Translations under genes and position numbers: made by a program | The notes under the pieces: generated by a model | What the model was told of the DNA's origin: nothing | The model's input: only the letters and a program-made list of their open reading frames with translations | Databases searched by the model: none | Shown: one piece after another, positions 8,585-17,403 of the stretch | Layout of the letters: the number at the start of each line of letters is the position of its first letter | How positions within the stretch are numbered: position 1 is the stretch's first letter | Assembly (NCBI RefSeq): GCF_003261635.1 | Contig: NZ_QFXK01000038.1 | Coordinates: 62,001 to 126,000, forward strand | DNA from: Kribbella monticola | GTDB lineage: Bacteria > Actinomycetota > Actinomycetes > Propionibacteriales > Kribbellaceae | Direction: 5' to 3' | Length of the DNA: 64,000 bases

Positions 8585-11500
8585 GTGCACGACGACCGTC
8601 AACTCATCGAGGAGCGGCTCCAGCGCGCCCTGCGGGAGCGGATCCGCCCCGCGATCTACGGCGCGGCCGTCCCGCTGGACATCAAGGTGTGGCATGCGCC
8701 CGGTGAGCCGGTGTCCCCCGCAGAAGCGCTGGCGGCCAGCTATGAGCCCGCCGAGATCGGCCTGCCCTGGGGTGCTCCGTGGGGCACTGCGTGGTTCCAC
8801 TTCAGCGGCCAGGTGCCGGCCGAGTGGGCCGGCCGCGAGATCGAGGCCGTCATCGACCTCGGCTTCAGCGGCGGCCCGGGCTTTTCCGCGGAGGGCCTGG
8901 TGCACACCACCAAGGGCGTCCCGCTGAAGGGCCTGCACCCGCGCCAGACCTACGCGCCGCTGTCGATCCTCGGCCCGGACGGTACGGCTGCGTCGCCCGG
9001 CGACTCGATCGAGTTCTACGTCGAGGCGGCCGCCAACCCCGAAGTACTGGGCTGGAACGCGTTCGCTCCGATCTCCGCCGACCTCGGCGCCAAGCCGGAG
9101 CCGGGCGGCAAGCCGATCTACCAGCTCACCCGCGCCGACCTGGCCGTCTTCAACGCCGAGGTGTGGGACCTGATCCTCGACCTGGAGGCACTCAACAGCC
9201 TGCAGCAGGAACTGGCCCCGCAGGAGCCGCGCAGCCGTGAGATCCTCCGTGCGCTCAGCCGCGCCCTCGACGTACTGGACTACGAAGACGTCGCCGGTAC
9301 TGCGGCTGACGCGCGCGCCGAGCTCACCGACGTACTGAGCCGTCCCGCGCACGCCAGTGCTCACCAGATCTCCGCGGTCGGTCACGCGCACATCGACTCG
9401 GCCTGGCTCTGGCCGCTGCGCGAGACCCGCCGCAAGGTGGCCCGCACGGTTTCCAACGTCGCGACGCTCGCCGAGGAGTATCCCGAACTCGTCTTCGCCT
9501 TCTCCCAGGCGCAGCAGCACGCGTGGGTGAAGGAGAACTACCCCGAGATCTGGGAGCGGCTGAAGAAGGCCGTTGCCGAGGGCACCATTGTTCCGGTCGG
9601 CGGGATGTGGGTCGAGTCCGACACCAACCTGCCCGGCGGCGAGGCGCTGGCCCGGCAGTTCGTGCACGGCAAGCGGTTCTTCCTGGACGAGTACGGGATC
9701 GACACCCAGGAAGTGTGGTTGCCGGACTCGTTCGGCTACACCGCGGCGCTGCCGCAGCTGGTGAAGCTGTCCGGTTCGAAGTGGTTCCTGACCCAGAAGA
9801 TCTCCTGGAACCAGAAGAACAAGTTCCCGCACCACACCTTCTGGTGGGAGGGTCTAGACGGCACCCAGGTGTTCACGCACTTCCCGCCGATCGACACCTA
9901 CAACTCCGACCTGTCCGGCCGCGAGCTGGCCCGTGCGCAGCGCAACTTCGCCGAGAACGGTGCGGCGACGCGTTCGCTGGCTCCGTTCGGGTACGGCGAC
10001 GGCGGTGGCGGCCCCACCCGTGAGTTCATCGCGACCGCCCGCCGGGTGGCGAACCTGGAGTCCTCGCCGCGGGTGACGATCGAGTCGCCGACCGAGTTCT
10101 TCAGCGCCGCCCAGGAGGAGTACCCGGACGCCCCGGTTTGGTCGGGTGAGCTCTACCTGGAGATCCACCGCGCGACGTACACCTCACAGGCCAAGACCAA
10201 GCAGGGCAACCGTCGCAGCGAGCACCTGCTGCGCGAGGCCGAGCTGTGGTCCACGGCCGCCGTGGTCGCCGGCAAGCTCGACAGCTACCCGTACGAGGAG
10301 CTGGACCGGATCTGGAAGGCCGTGCTGCTGAACCAGTTCCACGACATCCTCCCCGGCAGCTCGATCGCCTGGGTGCACCGCGAGGCCGAAGCGACGTACG
10401 CGAGGCTGGCCGAGGAGCTCGAGGCGATCATCGCCAAGGCCCAGCAAGCGCTGGCCGGCGAGGGCTCGAACCAGGTCGTCTTCAACGCCGCCCCGCACGG
10501 CCGCGAGGGCGTCCCCGGTCTCGGCGCCGGGATCACCACCGGCGCGGGCCAGGCCGCCACGATCGACGGCCAGGTCCTCGACAACGGCCTGATCCGGGTC
10601 ACCGTCGACGACCGCGGCCTGATCACCAGCCTGTACGACGTGGCCGCCGACCGCGAGGTGATCGCACCGGGCACCGCCGCGAACCTGCTGCAGCTGCACG
10701 TCGACACCCCGAACCAGTGGGATGCCTGGGACGTCGACTCGTTCTACAAGAACACCGTCCGCGACATCACCGAGGTCGACACCGTCGACTTCTCGGTCGA
10801 GGACGGGGTCGCCACCGTCGTGGTGAAGCGGTCCTTCAACCGGTCCAGCGTCACCCAGACGCTGCGGTTGCGGCCGGGCGCCAAGCGGGTCGACATCGAG
10901 ACGGCGATGGACTGGCACGAGTCGGAGAAGTTCCTCAAGGCGGCGTACCCGGTGGACGTGCACGCCGACCGGTCCGCCTCGGAGACCCAGTTCGGGCACA
11001 TCTTCCGGCCGACCCACCAGAACACCTCGTGGGACGCGGCGAAGTTCGAGATCGCGGCGCACCGCTGGGTCCACGTCGGCGAGCCCGGCTACGGCGTCGC
11101 GGTGGTGAACGACTCGACGTACGGGCATGACGTCAACCGCACCGCGCGCGCGGACGGCGGAACGACGACCACGATCCGTACGTCGCTGATCCGGGCGCCG
11201 CGCTTCCCCGATCCGCAGACCGACCAGGGGCTGCACGTCGTCAACCACGCGCTGGTGGTCGGCGCCGGGATCCCCGAGGCGATCGAGGAGGGCTACCGGA
11301 TCAATCTGCCGGAGCGCGTCGTCACCGGTGCGGCGGGCGTCGACCCGATCGTTGCCATCGACAACGGCAACGTGATCGTCGAGGCCGTCAAGCTGGCCGA
11401 CGACCAGTCCGGCGACGTCATCGTCCGCCTCTACGAGTCCTCCGGCGGCCGCTCCCGCGCCACCATCACCCCAGGTTTCCAAGCCGGCGCGGTCACCGAG

Positions 11501-11608
11501 GTCGACCTCCTCGAACGCACTCTCACCGACCACGACCTCGTCAACGGCACAGTCGCCCTGGACCTCCGCCCCTTCCAAATCCTCACCCTCCGCTTCACCC
11601 GCGCCTGA
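8585..11608 (+). CDS. Alpha-mannosidase, glycoside hydrolase family 38
   Basis: A 1007-residue cytoplasmic GH38 alpha-mannosidase. The zinc-binding motif GHAHIDSAWLWP lies near residue 267, and the nucleophile region LPDSFGYTAALPQ has its Asp near residue 380. The N-terminal domain, the central helical domain (about 530-600, FHDILPGSSI) and the C-terminal beta-sandwich region with DNGLIRVTVDDRG are all present, at full family length. It would hydrolyse mannose from alpha-mannosides after uptake. GGAGG at 8572-8576 lies eight bases before the GTG at 8585; an ATG at 8577 is out of frame. It stands alone with no sugar transporter adjacent, and a perfect 14-base-pair stem terminator follows. Confidence 0.96.
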   Translation: MHDDRQLIEERLQRALRERIRPAIYGAAVPLDIKVWHAPGEPVSPAEALAASYEPAEIGLPWGAPWGTAWFHFSGQVPAEWAGREIEAVIDLGFSGGPGFSAEGLVHTTKGVPLKGLHPRQTYAPLSILGPDGTAASPGDSIEFYVEAAANPEVLGWNAFAPISADLGAKPEPGGKPIYQLTRADLAVFNAEVWDLILDLEALNSLQQELAPQEPRSREILRALSRALDVLDYEDVAGTAADARAELTDVLSRPAHASAHQISAVGHAHIDSAWLWPLRETRRKVARTVSNVATLAEEYPELVFAFSQAQQHAWVKENYPEIWERLKKAVAEGTIVPVGGMWVESDTNLPGGEALARQFVHGKRFFLDEYGIDTQEVWLPDSFGYTAALPQLVKLSGSKWFLTQKISWNQKNKFPHHTFWWEGLDGTQVFTHFPPIDTYNSDLSGRELARAQRNFAENGAATRSLAPFGYGDGGGGPTREFIATARRVANLESSPRVTIESPTEFFSAAQEEYPDAPVWSGELYLEIHRATYTSQAKTKQGNRRSEHLLREAELWSTAAVVAGKLDSYPYEELDRIWKAVLLNQFHDILPGSSIAWVHREAEATYARLAEELEAIIAKAQQALAGEGSNQVVFNAAPHGREGVPGLGAGITTGAGQAATIDGQVLDNGLIRVTVDDRGLITSLYDVAADREVIAPGTAANLLQLHVDTPNQWDAWDVDSFYKNTVRDITEVDTVDFSVEDGVATVVVKRSFNRSSVTQTLRLRPGAKRVDIETAMDWHESEKFLKAAYPVDVHADRSASETQFGHIFRPTHQNTSWDAAKFEIAAHRWVHVGEPGYGVAVVNDSTYGHDVNRTARADGGTTTTIRTSLIRAPRFPDPQTDQGLHVVNHALVVGAGIPEAIEEGYRINLPERVVTGAAGVDPIVAIDNGNVIVEAVKLADDQSGDVIVRLYESSGGRSRATITPGFQAGAVTEVDLLERTLTDHDLVNGTVALDLRPFQILTLRFTRA

Positions 11609-11617
11609 CACCCCCAA

Positions 11618-11651
11618 ACAGCAGGGCCGCCCAGTCCCGGGCGGCCCTGCT
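11618..11651 (+). terminator. Terminator stem-loop after the mannosidase gene
   Basis: Arms CAGCAGGGCCGCCC and GGGCGGCCCTGCTG form a perfect 14-base-pair stem with a six-base loop, beginning 10 bases after the mannosidase stop. There is no T-run, as is usual in high-GC actinomycetes. Confidence 0.85.
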
Positions 11652-11659
11652 GTCGTCCA

Positions 11660-11717
11660 GCCCACCCGCCCCGGGTCGCGGGCTCCTCCGTCGCCCGCTC
11701 AGTGGGTGCCTGGCTGG
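11660..11717 (+). repeat. Dispersed intergenic repeat, copy A
   Basis: About 58 bases containing GCGGGCTCCTCCGTCGCCCG and then CTCAGTGGGTGCCTGGCTG. The same sequence occurs in inverted orientation at 14671-14727 with very few changes, and in diverged form at 14330-14377. The rest of the gap to 11978 shows no gene, repeat or clear regulatory site. Confidence 0.75.
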
Positions 11718-11978
11718 CGTTGTTTCCAAACGAACTCGGAAGCCTGTCCATCGCCTCAAAGCCAACTAGGTCAGCGCTGCTTGCCAGGGAACTCTCGACG
11801 CTCTCTGCGCCAGTGTCCTTGACCATTCTCAATCAATGGTCGCTACCGGCTCGGCCAAGTACTCCAGCCGTCGCTCGTGATCAGATGGCTGTTTGACGGC
11901 GGTGGTGGACGTCGCGTCCGCGAGCTTCGTGCCGGGCGTCACGGGACGGAGGGTTGGGACTGCTGCCCGATCCGGTGA

Positions 11979-12866
11979 CTACGCCGTGAGGCGGTCGGCT
12001 TCGGCCAGGAGGAGGTCGCCGAAGGGTTGGAAGCCGATGCTGCAGGCGTAGACGCCGCTGACGACTCGGTGGATGGTTCCCCATTCCCAGATGGCGGTGG
12101 CGTCCACGCCCGTACGAGAAGCCAGCTGTTCGGTCCGCACCCGGAGGTCATCCCCGAGGTCCGGGTTGCAACGCACGATGGTGCCGAGATCGCACGCGGG
12201 TTCGGCCCGCAGCCCGGTTGGGTCGATGAGCTTGTAGCTGCCGTCACTCGCTTGCAGGGCGTTCAGCTCGTGGATATCGCCGTGGACCAGAACCGCGGAC
12301 CGATCGTCATGGGCAAGGCGACGACGATTCATACAGTCCAGTGCGTCCGCCACGGTGGCCGGCGAACACGGTCGGCCCGCCTGCTCCCAGAGCTTTGGCA
12401 GCCGATCGGCGTACTGCTCAGCCAAGTTCGCGCCGGTTGGAAGGTCACTGTCGGGACCCACCGGACGCCACAGGCGAACCGCCACTTCGCACAGCAAGGC
12501 GTGGCGGCTCGCAGGGTCGGCGACGACGTCGTACATCGGTGCCCCAAGACGTTCCAGCAAAAGGGCTTGCCGACTCACGTCTTCGCCCAACAGCTTGGCG
12601 CATCCCTCTCCATTGGCCAGCCGCAACGCCATGGCCTCCGGCCCGACGTCCCGACCTGGCACACCGATCTTGAGGACCGCCGGAGTTCCGTCAACCAGCG
12701 TTACCTCGAGGACCAGGGCGGCATGACCGCCCGCCAAGCTGGACCCGATCATCAGAGACCATTCCTGAGCCAGCGAATCGACCACACCAGGCAGTTCATC
12801 GAGCCAGGCTTCGTTCCCGTCAGCTATGACCGTCTTGCGGACTTGGTCAGGGATGTCGAGGCTCAC
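11979..12866 (-). CDS. APH(6)/hydroxyurea-kinase-like phosphotransferase
   Basis: A 295-residue small-molecule kinase of the aminoglycoside 6-phosphotransferase/hydroxyurea kinase family. The catalytic loop VLVHGDIHELNAL (HGDxHxxN) and the metal-binding KLIDPTGLRAEPACDLG segment are intact. The N-lobe has GGHAALVLEVTL and the ATP-binding lysine in PAVLKIGVPG. Members phosphorylate streptomycin or related compounds, or unknown cell metabolites; resistance cannot be claimed from sequence alone. Translation likely starts at a GTG at 12866, in keeping with the N-terminus MSLDIPDQVRK. It is divergent from the P450 gene across 116 bases, so the two may share a control region. Confidence 0.85.
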   Translation of the reverse strand: MSLDIPDQVRKTVIADGNEAWLDELPGVVDSLAQEWSLMIGSSLAGGHAALVLEVTLVDGTPAVLKIGVPGRDVGPEAMALRLANGEGCAKLLGEDVSRQALLLERLGAPMYDVVADPASRHALLCEVAVRLWRPVGPDSDLPTGANLAEQYADRLPKLWEQAGRPCSPATVADALDCMNRRRLAHDDRSAVLVHGDIHELNALQASDGSYKLIDPTGLRAEPACDLGTIVRCNPDLGDDLRVRTEQLASRTGVDATAIWEWGTIHRVVSGVYACSIGFQPFGDLLLAEADRLTA

Positions 12867-12982
12867 ACCGCCAACCTAGTATTCCGGCCCGAGTTCGGCT
12901 CTCCGACGGCGGTGGTGTGGACGCCACCTGGCGTTCACCGGGCTGACGTAGCGTGGGAGGGACGCTGGAGGTGGGAGGTGGC

Positions 12983-14311
12983 ATGACGACGCCCTTGCTG
13001 GGATCGCGCACGCTTGACCGGGAGACGGCTCGATCTCTGCCACCCGGGTCGCGGTTGCCGACGCTGGTGCAGACCTTTCTGTTCGCGGGGCATCGCAAGA
13101 CCTTCTTCCCACGGCTGAGAGCCCGGTACGGCGATGTCTTCACGATCCGCCTCGTACCAGGCAGCCGGGTGGTCGTGGTGCTCAGCCGGCCCGAGCACAT
13201 CCGCGAGGTGTTCGGCGCCTCGCCGAAGGTGATGCACGCGGGCGAAGGCAACACCGTGCTCGCTCCGATCATGGGCCAGCACTCGCTGCTGCTGATCGAC
13301 GACGACGATCACGCCCGGATGCGCCGCCAACTGATGCCCGCCTTCAACGGCAGCGCCTTGCGCGGCTACCGCGAGATGATCGGCCGCCTGGCCCGTGCCG
13401 AGGTCGCCACCTGGCCGATCGGTGAAACCTTCAAGCTGCACGAGCGAACGCGCACCCTGACACTCGAGGTCATCCTGCAGGTCGTCTTCGGCGTCACCGA
13501 CCAGGACCGGCTGGCCCAGCTCCGGCCGCTGCTCGAGCGGATCGTCGCGGTCCGTCCGATCATCATGCTCGGCGGCTTCTATCCGCGCTTGCTGCGCATG
13601 CGTCCCTGGCGAACCTATCTGGAGATCCAGCGCGAGGTCGACGCGATCCTGTACGACGAGATCGCGACCCGGCGCTCCCAGCAAAACCTTGCCGAGCGCA
13701 ACGACGTGCTCTCGCGTTTGCTTGCCGCCGGCATCTTGTCCGACATCGAACTCAGAGATCAACTGGTCACCCTGCTACTGGCCGGCCACGAGACCACGGC
13801 GACGGCGCTGGCGTGGGCATTCCACGAACTGGCCAGAGACCCAGAGCTGTTGCGAGCCGGACAACGAGCCGCCGACGAGGGCGACGACGAGTACCTGGAA
13901 GCGATCACCAAGGAGTCGATGCGGCTGCACCCTGTCGTGTACCAGGTGGGCCGCCGCGTCACCGAGACGGTAGAGATCGCCGGCTACCGCCTGCCGCGCG
14001 GAACGACCCTGATGGCCGCGATCGGCCTCGTACAAAGCGACGAGCAGCACTTCCCCGCCGTGTCCGAATTCAAGCCGGACCGCTTCCTTGGCCCGAACCC
14101 GCCCGCACCAGGCACCTGGATCCCCTTCGGCGGCGGTGCCCGCCGCTGCATCGGCGCCGGCTTCTCGTTGCTAGAAGCAACCGAAATCCTCCGCGCCGCC
14201 CTCACCCGCTACGACGTCCACGCCCCCCGCCCCGAACCAGAAAAAACCCAACCCCGCAACGTAACCCTCGTCCCCGCCCGCGGCTGCGAAATCACCATCA
14301 CCCCCCGCTAA
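12983..14311 (+). CDS. Cytochrome P450 monooxygenase
   Basis: A 442-residue soluble P450. The oxygen-binding I-helix AGHETTATALAWAFHEL, the ExxR motif in KESMRLHPVVYQVGRRV and the heme-ligand loop PFGGGARRCIGAGF (Cys near residue 389) are complete. The overall pattern resembles CYP110/CYP138-like bacterial P450s with a long N-terminal part; the substrate is unknown. The ATG at 12983 is chosen over an upstream start at 12953 because GGGAGG lies a few bases before it. No ferredoxin or reductase gene is next to it, so electrons must come from elsewhere. The last part of the gene is unusually rich in C and A runs but remains in frame. Confidence 0.94.
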   Translation: MTTPLLGSRTLDRETARSLPPGSRLPTLVQTFLFAGHRKTFFPRLRARYGDVFTIRLVPGSRVVVVLSRPEHIREVFGASPKVMHAGEGNTVLAPIMGQHSLLLIDDDDHARMRRQLMPAFNGSALRGYREMIGRLARAEVATWPIGETFKLHERTRTLTLEVILQVVFGVTDQDRLAQLRPLLERIVAVRPIIMLGGFYPRLLRMRPWRTYLEIQREVDAILYDEIATRRSQQNLAERNDVLSRLLAAGILSDIELRDQLVTLLLAGHETTATALAWAFHELARDPELLRAGQRAADEGDDEYLEAITKESMRLHPVVYQVGRRVTETVEIAGYRLPRGTTLMAAIGLVQSDEQHFPAVSEFKPDRFLGPNPPAPGTWIPFGGGARRCIGAGFSLLEATEILRAALTRYDVHAPRPEPEKTQPRNVTLVPARGCEITITPR

Positions 14312-14329
14312 CCAGCTGAGGCTGTCGAA

Positions 14330-14377
14330 CCCACGCCGGGTCGCAGGCTCCTCCGCCGCCCTGCTCAGTCCGTGGGC
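14330..14377 (+). repeat. Dispersed intergenic repeat, copy B
   Basis: A diverged direct copy of the repeat at 11660 (GCAGGCTCCTCCGCCGCCCT, then GCTCAGTCCGTGGGC). It lies just after the P450 stop and faces the inverted copy at 14671, so the two ends bracket about 290 bases without a gene. Confidence 0.65.
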
Positions 14378-14670
14378 GCGCCGCCGCCTAGCTGCAGCTT
14401 GCTCGTGGTCCAGCAGCGGGTGTCCGCACGCATCTCACCGGCCCCGCTGGCTGAACGTCGCGTAGCCCGTTGGGTTGGCGCTCAGCGCCGATCCCTGCTA
14501 GGTACTGCTTGTGCTCTTAAAGTCGAGAAACACGTGACCCACGCAGGTTCCACCTCTGACGCGCCACGGCCGGGGTAGCAGGTCGTCGCACCCTGGCGGC
14601 GAGCACCAGGCACGAGGGGCTCGCCGCGAGGAGTCATCAGAGGTCACCATGGCCGCCTTACCTGCAACCT

Positions 14671-14778
14671 CAGCCAGGCACCCATTGAGCGGGCGACGGA
14701 GGAGCCCGCGGCGCCGGGTGGGTGGGAGCCAGGCGGCGGAGGGCGCGACGGAGGAGCGACCGTAGGCGGCGGCGTGGG
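14671..14778 (-). repeat. Dispersed intergenic repeats, copies C and C2 (inverted)
   Basis: On the minus strand, 14671-14727 reads almost exactly as copy A (GCGGGCTCCTCCGTCGCCCG). Adjacent 14728-14778 contains GCTCCTCCGTCGCGCCCTC, which matches the repeat at 23877. With copy B it gives the 14312-14802 gap an inverted-repeat outline. No gene is seen in this 491-base gap. Confidence 0.7.
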
Positions 14779-14802
14779 GCAGACCGCCTCAGCTCAAAGG
14801 AT

Positions 14803-15306
14803 TCAGTCCTCCAGGTCGCCGATGTCGCCCAGGTCTACGTCGCGGACGTCCTCGATGTCGGTTTCGTCCTCGTCGTCGAGTACGAAGGGTTCGTCGTCGT
14901 TGACGACGTGGACGGCTGCTTCCTCGGCGCTCGCGCCGGCGCCGTCGAAGCCGACGTCCTCGGCGACCAGGTCCTTCTCGAGGTCGGAGTGGGCGCCTTC
15001 GTCCGGTGCGACGAGCCGGCCGGAGCGGGCCTCGCCGACCTCGGGACCGCCGACGTTCTCGTCCTCCTCGGCGTACGGGTCGATGTCGGGCTCCTCCTGA
15101 GCGATCCGCTGGTCCAGGGTCTCGCCTTCCAGCGCCTCGTCGGCGGTGGTACCGAAGCCTTCTCCCGCGGACCACTTCTCCGGCGGCGAGTAGCCCTCGT
15201 CCAGCAGGTCGTCCACGCCGCGGTCGTTCAGCGTGTCCTCGGGCTGCAGCTGGTCCTCGTCGTCGACGCTGTAGCTGCCGTAGTCCTCACGGTTGTTCTC
15301 GGTCAT
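14803..15306 (-). CDS. DUF5709 family acidic protein
   Basis: A 167-residue, very acidic, low-complexity protein starting MTENNREDYGSYSVDDEDQL. It matches the DUF5709 pattern in actinobacteria: the motif QPEDTLNDRGVDDLLDEGYS, a conserved aromatic segment SPPEKWSAGEGFGTT, LDQRIAQEEPD, and a C-terminal Asp/Glu-rich tail (DDEDETDIEDVRDVDLGD). No enzymatic residues or membrane segments are visible. The function of the family is not known. The ATG at 15306 is preferred because the frame reading further upstream loses this composition. It is divergent from the FUSC-like gene, separated by 90 bases. Confidence 0.85.
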   Translation of the reverse strand: MTENNREDYGSYSVDDEDQLQPEDTLNDRGVDDLLDEGYSPPEKWSAGEGFGTTADEALEGETLDQRIAQEEPDIDPYAEEDENVGGPEVGEARSGRLVAPDEGAHSDLEKDLVAEDVGFDGAGASAEEAAVHVVNDDEPFVLDDEDETDIEDVRDVDLGDIGDLED

Positions 15307-15396
15307 GCCCCCACCCTGACCGTCCAGGGGAGCTGAATCAAGGCAGAGCGCGGCCGTGTCCCCCGGACGGCGTACGGCGTACTCCATGATGGTGTG

Positions 15397-16551
15397 ATGG
15401 ATCCGGTCAGGCTGACCCTGGAACAGCTGCGTGAGCTGCGCGACGACGTCGCCCCGCAGGCCGCTCGCCGGTCCAGAGCCTCCGTACGCCGTCGCGTCGA
15501 CCGTTGGCGCAACCGGGCGTTCTTCATCGCCCAGTGCGCGCTCGCCGCCGGCGTCGCGTGGGGATTGGCCCGCTATGTGGTCGGTCACAAAATGCCGTTC
15601 TTCGCGCCGGTCGCGGCAATGGTCTGCCTCGGGTTCAGCTTCGGGCAGCGGTTGCGCCGGGTTGCCGAGGTGATGGTCGGTGTGGCTGTCGGGGTCGGGG
15701 TCGGCGACCTGTTCGTCAAGATGTTCGGTACCGGGATCCCGCAGATCGTCTTCGTCGTCGCGCTGGCGATGAGCGTCGCCGTACTGCTCGGCGCGGGCAA
15801 CCTGATGGTCACGCAGGCCGGCGTACAGGCGGCGATGGTCACCACCTTGCTGCCCGATCCGGGGGCCGGGTTCAGCCGCTGGCTGGATGCGGCGCTCGGC
15901 GGCGTCGTGGCGTTGGCCGCGGCAACGATCGCGCCCGCCGCGGCGATTCGTCGCCCTCGGCAACAAGCCACCGGCGTACTGAACGAGCTCGCCTCCCTCC
16001 TGGTCGAGACGGCCGACGGGCTGCGCAACCACGACGAGAGCGACCTGACCGACGCCTTGCGTCGTGCCCGGGAGAGCGAATCCCTGCTCGACGATCTCCG
16101 TAGCGCCGCATCCGAAGGGGTCGCGGTGGTCCGGATGTCCCCGTTCCGGCGGCGGCATCGCGGCCGGGTTCAGGAAGTCGCCGACCTGGTCGTCCCGCTG
16201 GACCGGGCGATCCGCAACATCCGGGTCCTGGTACGCCGGGCGGCGGTCGCCGTCTGGCGAGGCGAGCAGATCCCCGCCGAATACCCGCAACTGCTCGAAC
16301 GCCTCGCCGACGGTACCCGGCTGATCGCGGAGTCCCTGTTCGAACCGGCCGCCGACGTGGCAGCCCACCGGGTCCTCGGCGAACTCGGCCGCCGTACTGC
16401 GGACCTGCCCACGCCCGCCGGTCTGTCCGCCGTGGTGGTGCTCGGCCAGATCCGCTCGACGATCGTCGACCTCCTGGAACTGACCGGTGCGACCTACGAG
16501 GAAGCCCGCGACCTGGTCCCGCTGAGACCAGACGGACTGGATGAGAAGTAG
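15397..16551 (+). CDS. FUSC/aromatic-acid-exporter-like membrane protein
   Basis: A protein of about 384 residues with around six hydrophobic segments between residues 40 and 185 (for example GVAWGLARYVVGHKMPFFAP and VFVVALAMSVAVLLGAG) and a long helical cytoplasmic C-terminal half. The PFFAPVAAMVCLGF segment and the layout fit the FUSC/YccS and aromatic acid exporter families, which export organic acids. Only one membrane bundle is present. The ATG at 15397 is used; a GTG three bases upstream is equally possible. No exporter partner gene is visible. Confidence 0.8.
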   Translation: MDPVRLTLEQLRELRDDVAPQAARRSRASVRRRVDRWRNRAFFIAQCALAAGVAWGLARYVVGHKMPFFAPVAAMVCLGFSFGQRLRRVAEVMVGVAVGVGVGDLFVKMFGTGIPQIVFVVALAMSVAVLLGAGNLMVTQAGVQAAMVTTLLPDPGAGFSRWLDAALGGVVALAAATIAPAAAIRRPRQQATGVLNELASLLVETADGLRNHDESDLTDALRRARESESLLDDLRSAASEGVAVVRMSPFRRRHRGRVQEVADLVVPLDRAIRNIRVLVRRAAVAVWRGEQIPAEYPQLLERLADGTRLIAESLFEPAADVAAHRVLGELGRRTADLPTPAGLSAVVVLGQIRSTIVDLLELTGATYEEARDLVPLRPDGLDEK

Positions 16552-16613
16552 GTCACACCAAAAAGTTTTCCGGAATCTCCGTCATACCCCGGGTCCGCGT
16601 GCGTCTCACTGGC

Positions 16614-16721
16614 ATGACGATCCACCGATTGATGAGCGTTCTCGCCGCTGAGCAGACCGGCGAGACTCCCGCGGCCGACGCCGCCCCCGACGACCAGTTC
16701 GACGCCGCCGCCGAGCAGTAA
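16614..16721 (+). CDS. Possible 35-residue peptide
   Basis: A small frame starts MTIHRLMSVLAAEQTGETPA and ends in an acidic, alanine-rich tail (DDQFDAAAEQ). The frame has normal high-GC third positions, but no convincing ribosome binding site precedes it. The leader-plus-tail look could suit a RiPP-like precursor, but no modifying enzyme is nearby. It lies in the 400-base gap between the FUSC-like gene and osmC, upstream of a terminator-like hairpin on the same strand. Treat as tentative. Confidence 0.25.
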   Translation: MTIHRLMSVLAAEQTGETPAADAAPDDQFDAAAEQ

Positions 16722-16872
16722 AGGCGCGAACCGGACGGACGGGCAGGCGACGCACCCGGACGGTCTCCCCCACCGAGGTAGACCGCACGGAGGTCGCACG
16801 ACGCAAGAGGCGCCCTTGTGCGCAGCGTCGCCTGCACCGTCACCGGTGCTCTCACCACAGAGGGAGCACCCC

Positions 16873-16941
16873 AAACCACCCGCCGAGTCAGTCCTGACGC
16901 CGCTTGCGCGAGGCTCAGGGCCGACCGGCGGGTGGTTTTTT
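16873..16941 (+). terminator. Intrinsic terminator with T-run
   Basis: Arms AAACCACCCGCCG (16873-16885) and CGGCGGGTGGTTT (16926-16938) are perfectly complementary over 13 bases, with a 40-base loop, and are followed by TTT. The run of six T at 16936-16941 on the plus strand is rare for this genome and implies that some plus-strand transcript ends here, although no solid plus-strand gene lies just upstream. It may also serve osmC from the other side, since the minus strand also shows a few T after the stem. Confidence 0.7.
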
Positions 16942-16952
16942 GGGTGTCTGGG

Positions 16953-17396
16953 CTACTGGACGACCGTGATCTCGGTGGTCACCGAGTTCGCGATGAAGCA
17001 CTCCTCGTGCGACAGGTGATGGATCCGCTCCAGCGTCTCCGCGTCCGGCGTCGGCCCGGCGAAGGTGATCTTCGGGTGCAGCGTCACGTGCGTGATCGCC
17101 AGCTTGCCGGCCGCGTTCTTGGCCATCACGCCGACCGCGTGGTCGTCGTACGAGTCGACCACCAGCCGCTTCTTCGCCGCGATCGACAGGAACGTCAGCA
17201 TGTGGCAGGACGACAAGGCCGCCACGAACGCCTCTTCGGGGTCGACCGGCCCGGGACTGCCCCGGTACGCCGGATTGGCGGACCCGGGCACCGTGATCCC
17301 GCCGTCGAAGCGCCACTCGTGGTCCCGGCTGTAGGTGTCGTAGGTGAACTCGTGCTCACCGCGGCTCCAGCTGACATCGACCACGTGCTCCGACAT
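16953..17396 (-). CDS. OsmC family peroxide-reducing protein
   Basis: A 147-residue OsmC/Ohr-family protein. The two redox cysteines are visible, one in ALSSCHMLTFLSIAAKK and one in LSHEECFIANSV. The N-terminal part EHEFTYDTYSRDHEW and the GSANPAYRGSPGPVDPEEAF segment match the YhfA/OsmC-like branch. It would reduce organic hydroperoxides in the cytoplasm. It is seven bases downstream of the PI-PLC gene on the same strand, so the two may be co-transcribed. A terminator-like hairpin follows. Confidence 0.9.
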   Translation of the reverse strand: MSEHVVDVSWSRGEHEFTYDTYSRDHEWRFDGGITVPGSANPAYRGSPGPVDPEEAFVAALSSCHMLTFLSIAAKKRLVVDSYDDHAVGVMAKNAAGKLAITHVTLHPKITFAGPTPDAETLERIHHLSHEECFIANSVTTEITVVQ

Positions 17397-17403
17397 GTCG
17401 CGC

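Noticed and set aside
8567..11665. Long minus-strand open frames opposite the mannosidase
   Set aside because: They show no domain and follow the reverse complement of well-conserved GH38 motifs.
11979..12866. Aminoglycoside resistance gene
   Set aside because: The family match is good, but such chromosomal kinases often have other substrates; I name the family only.
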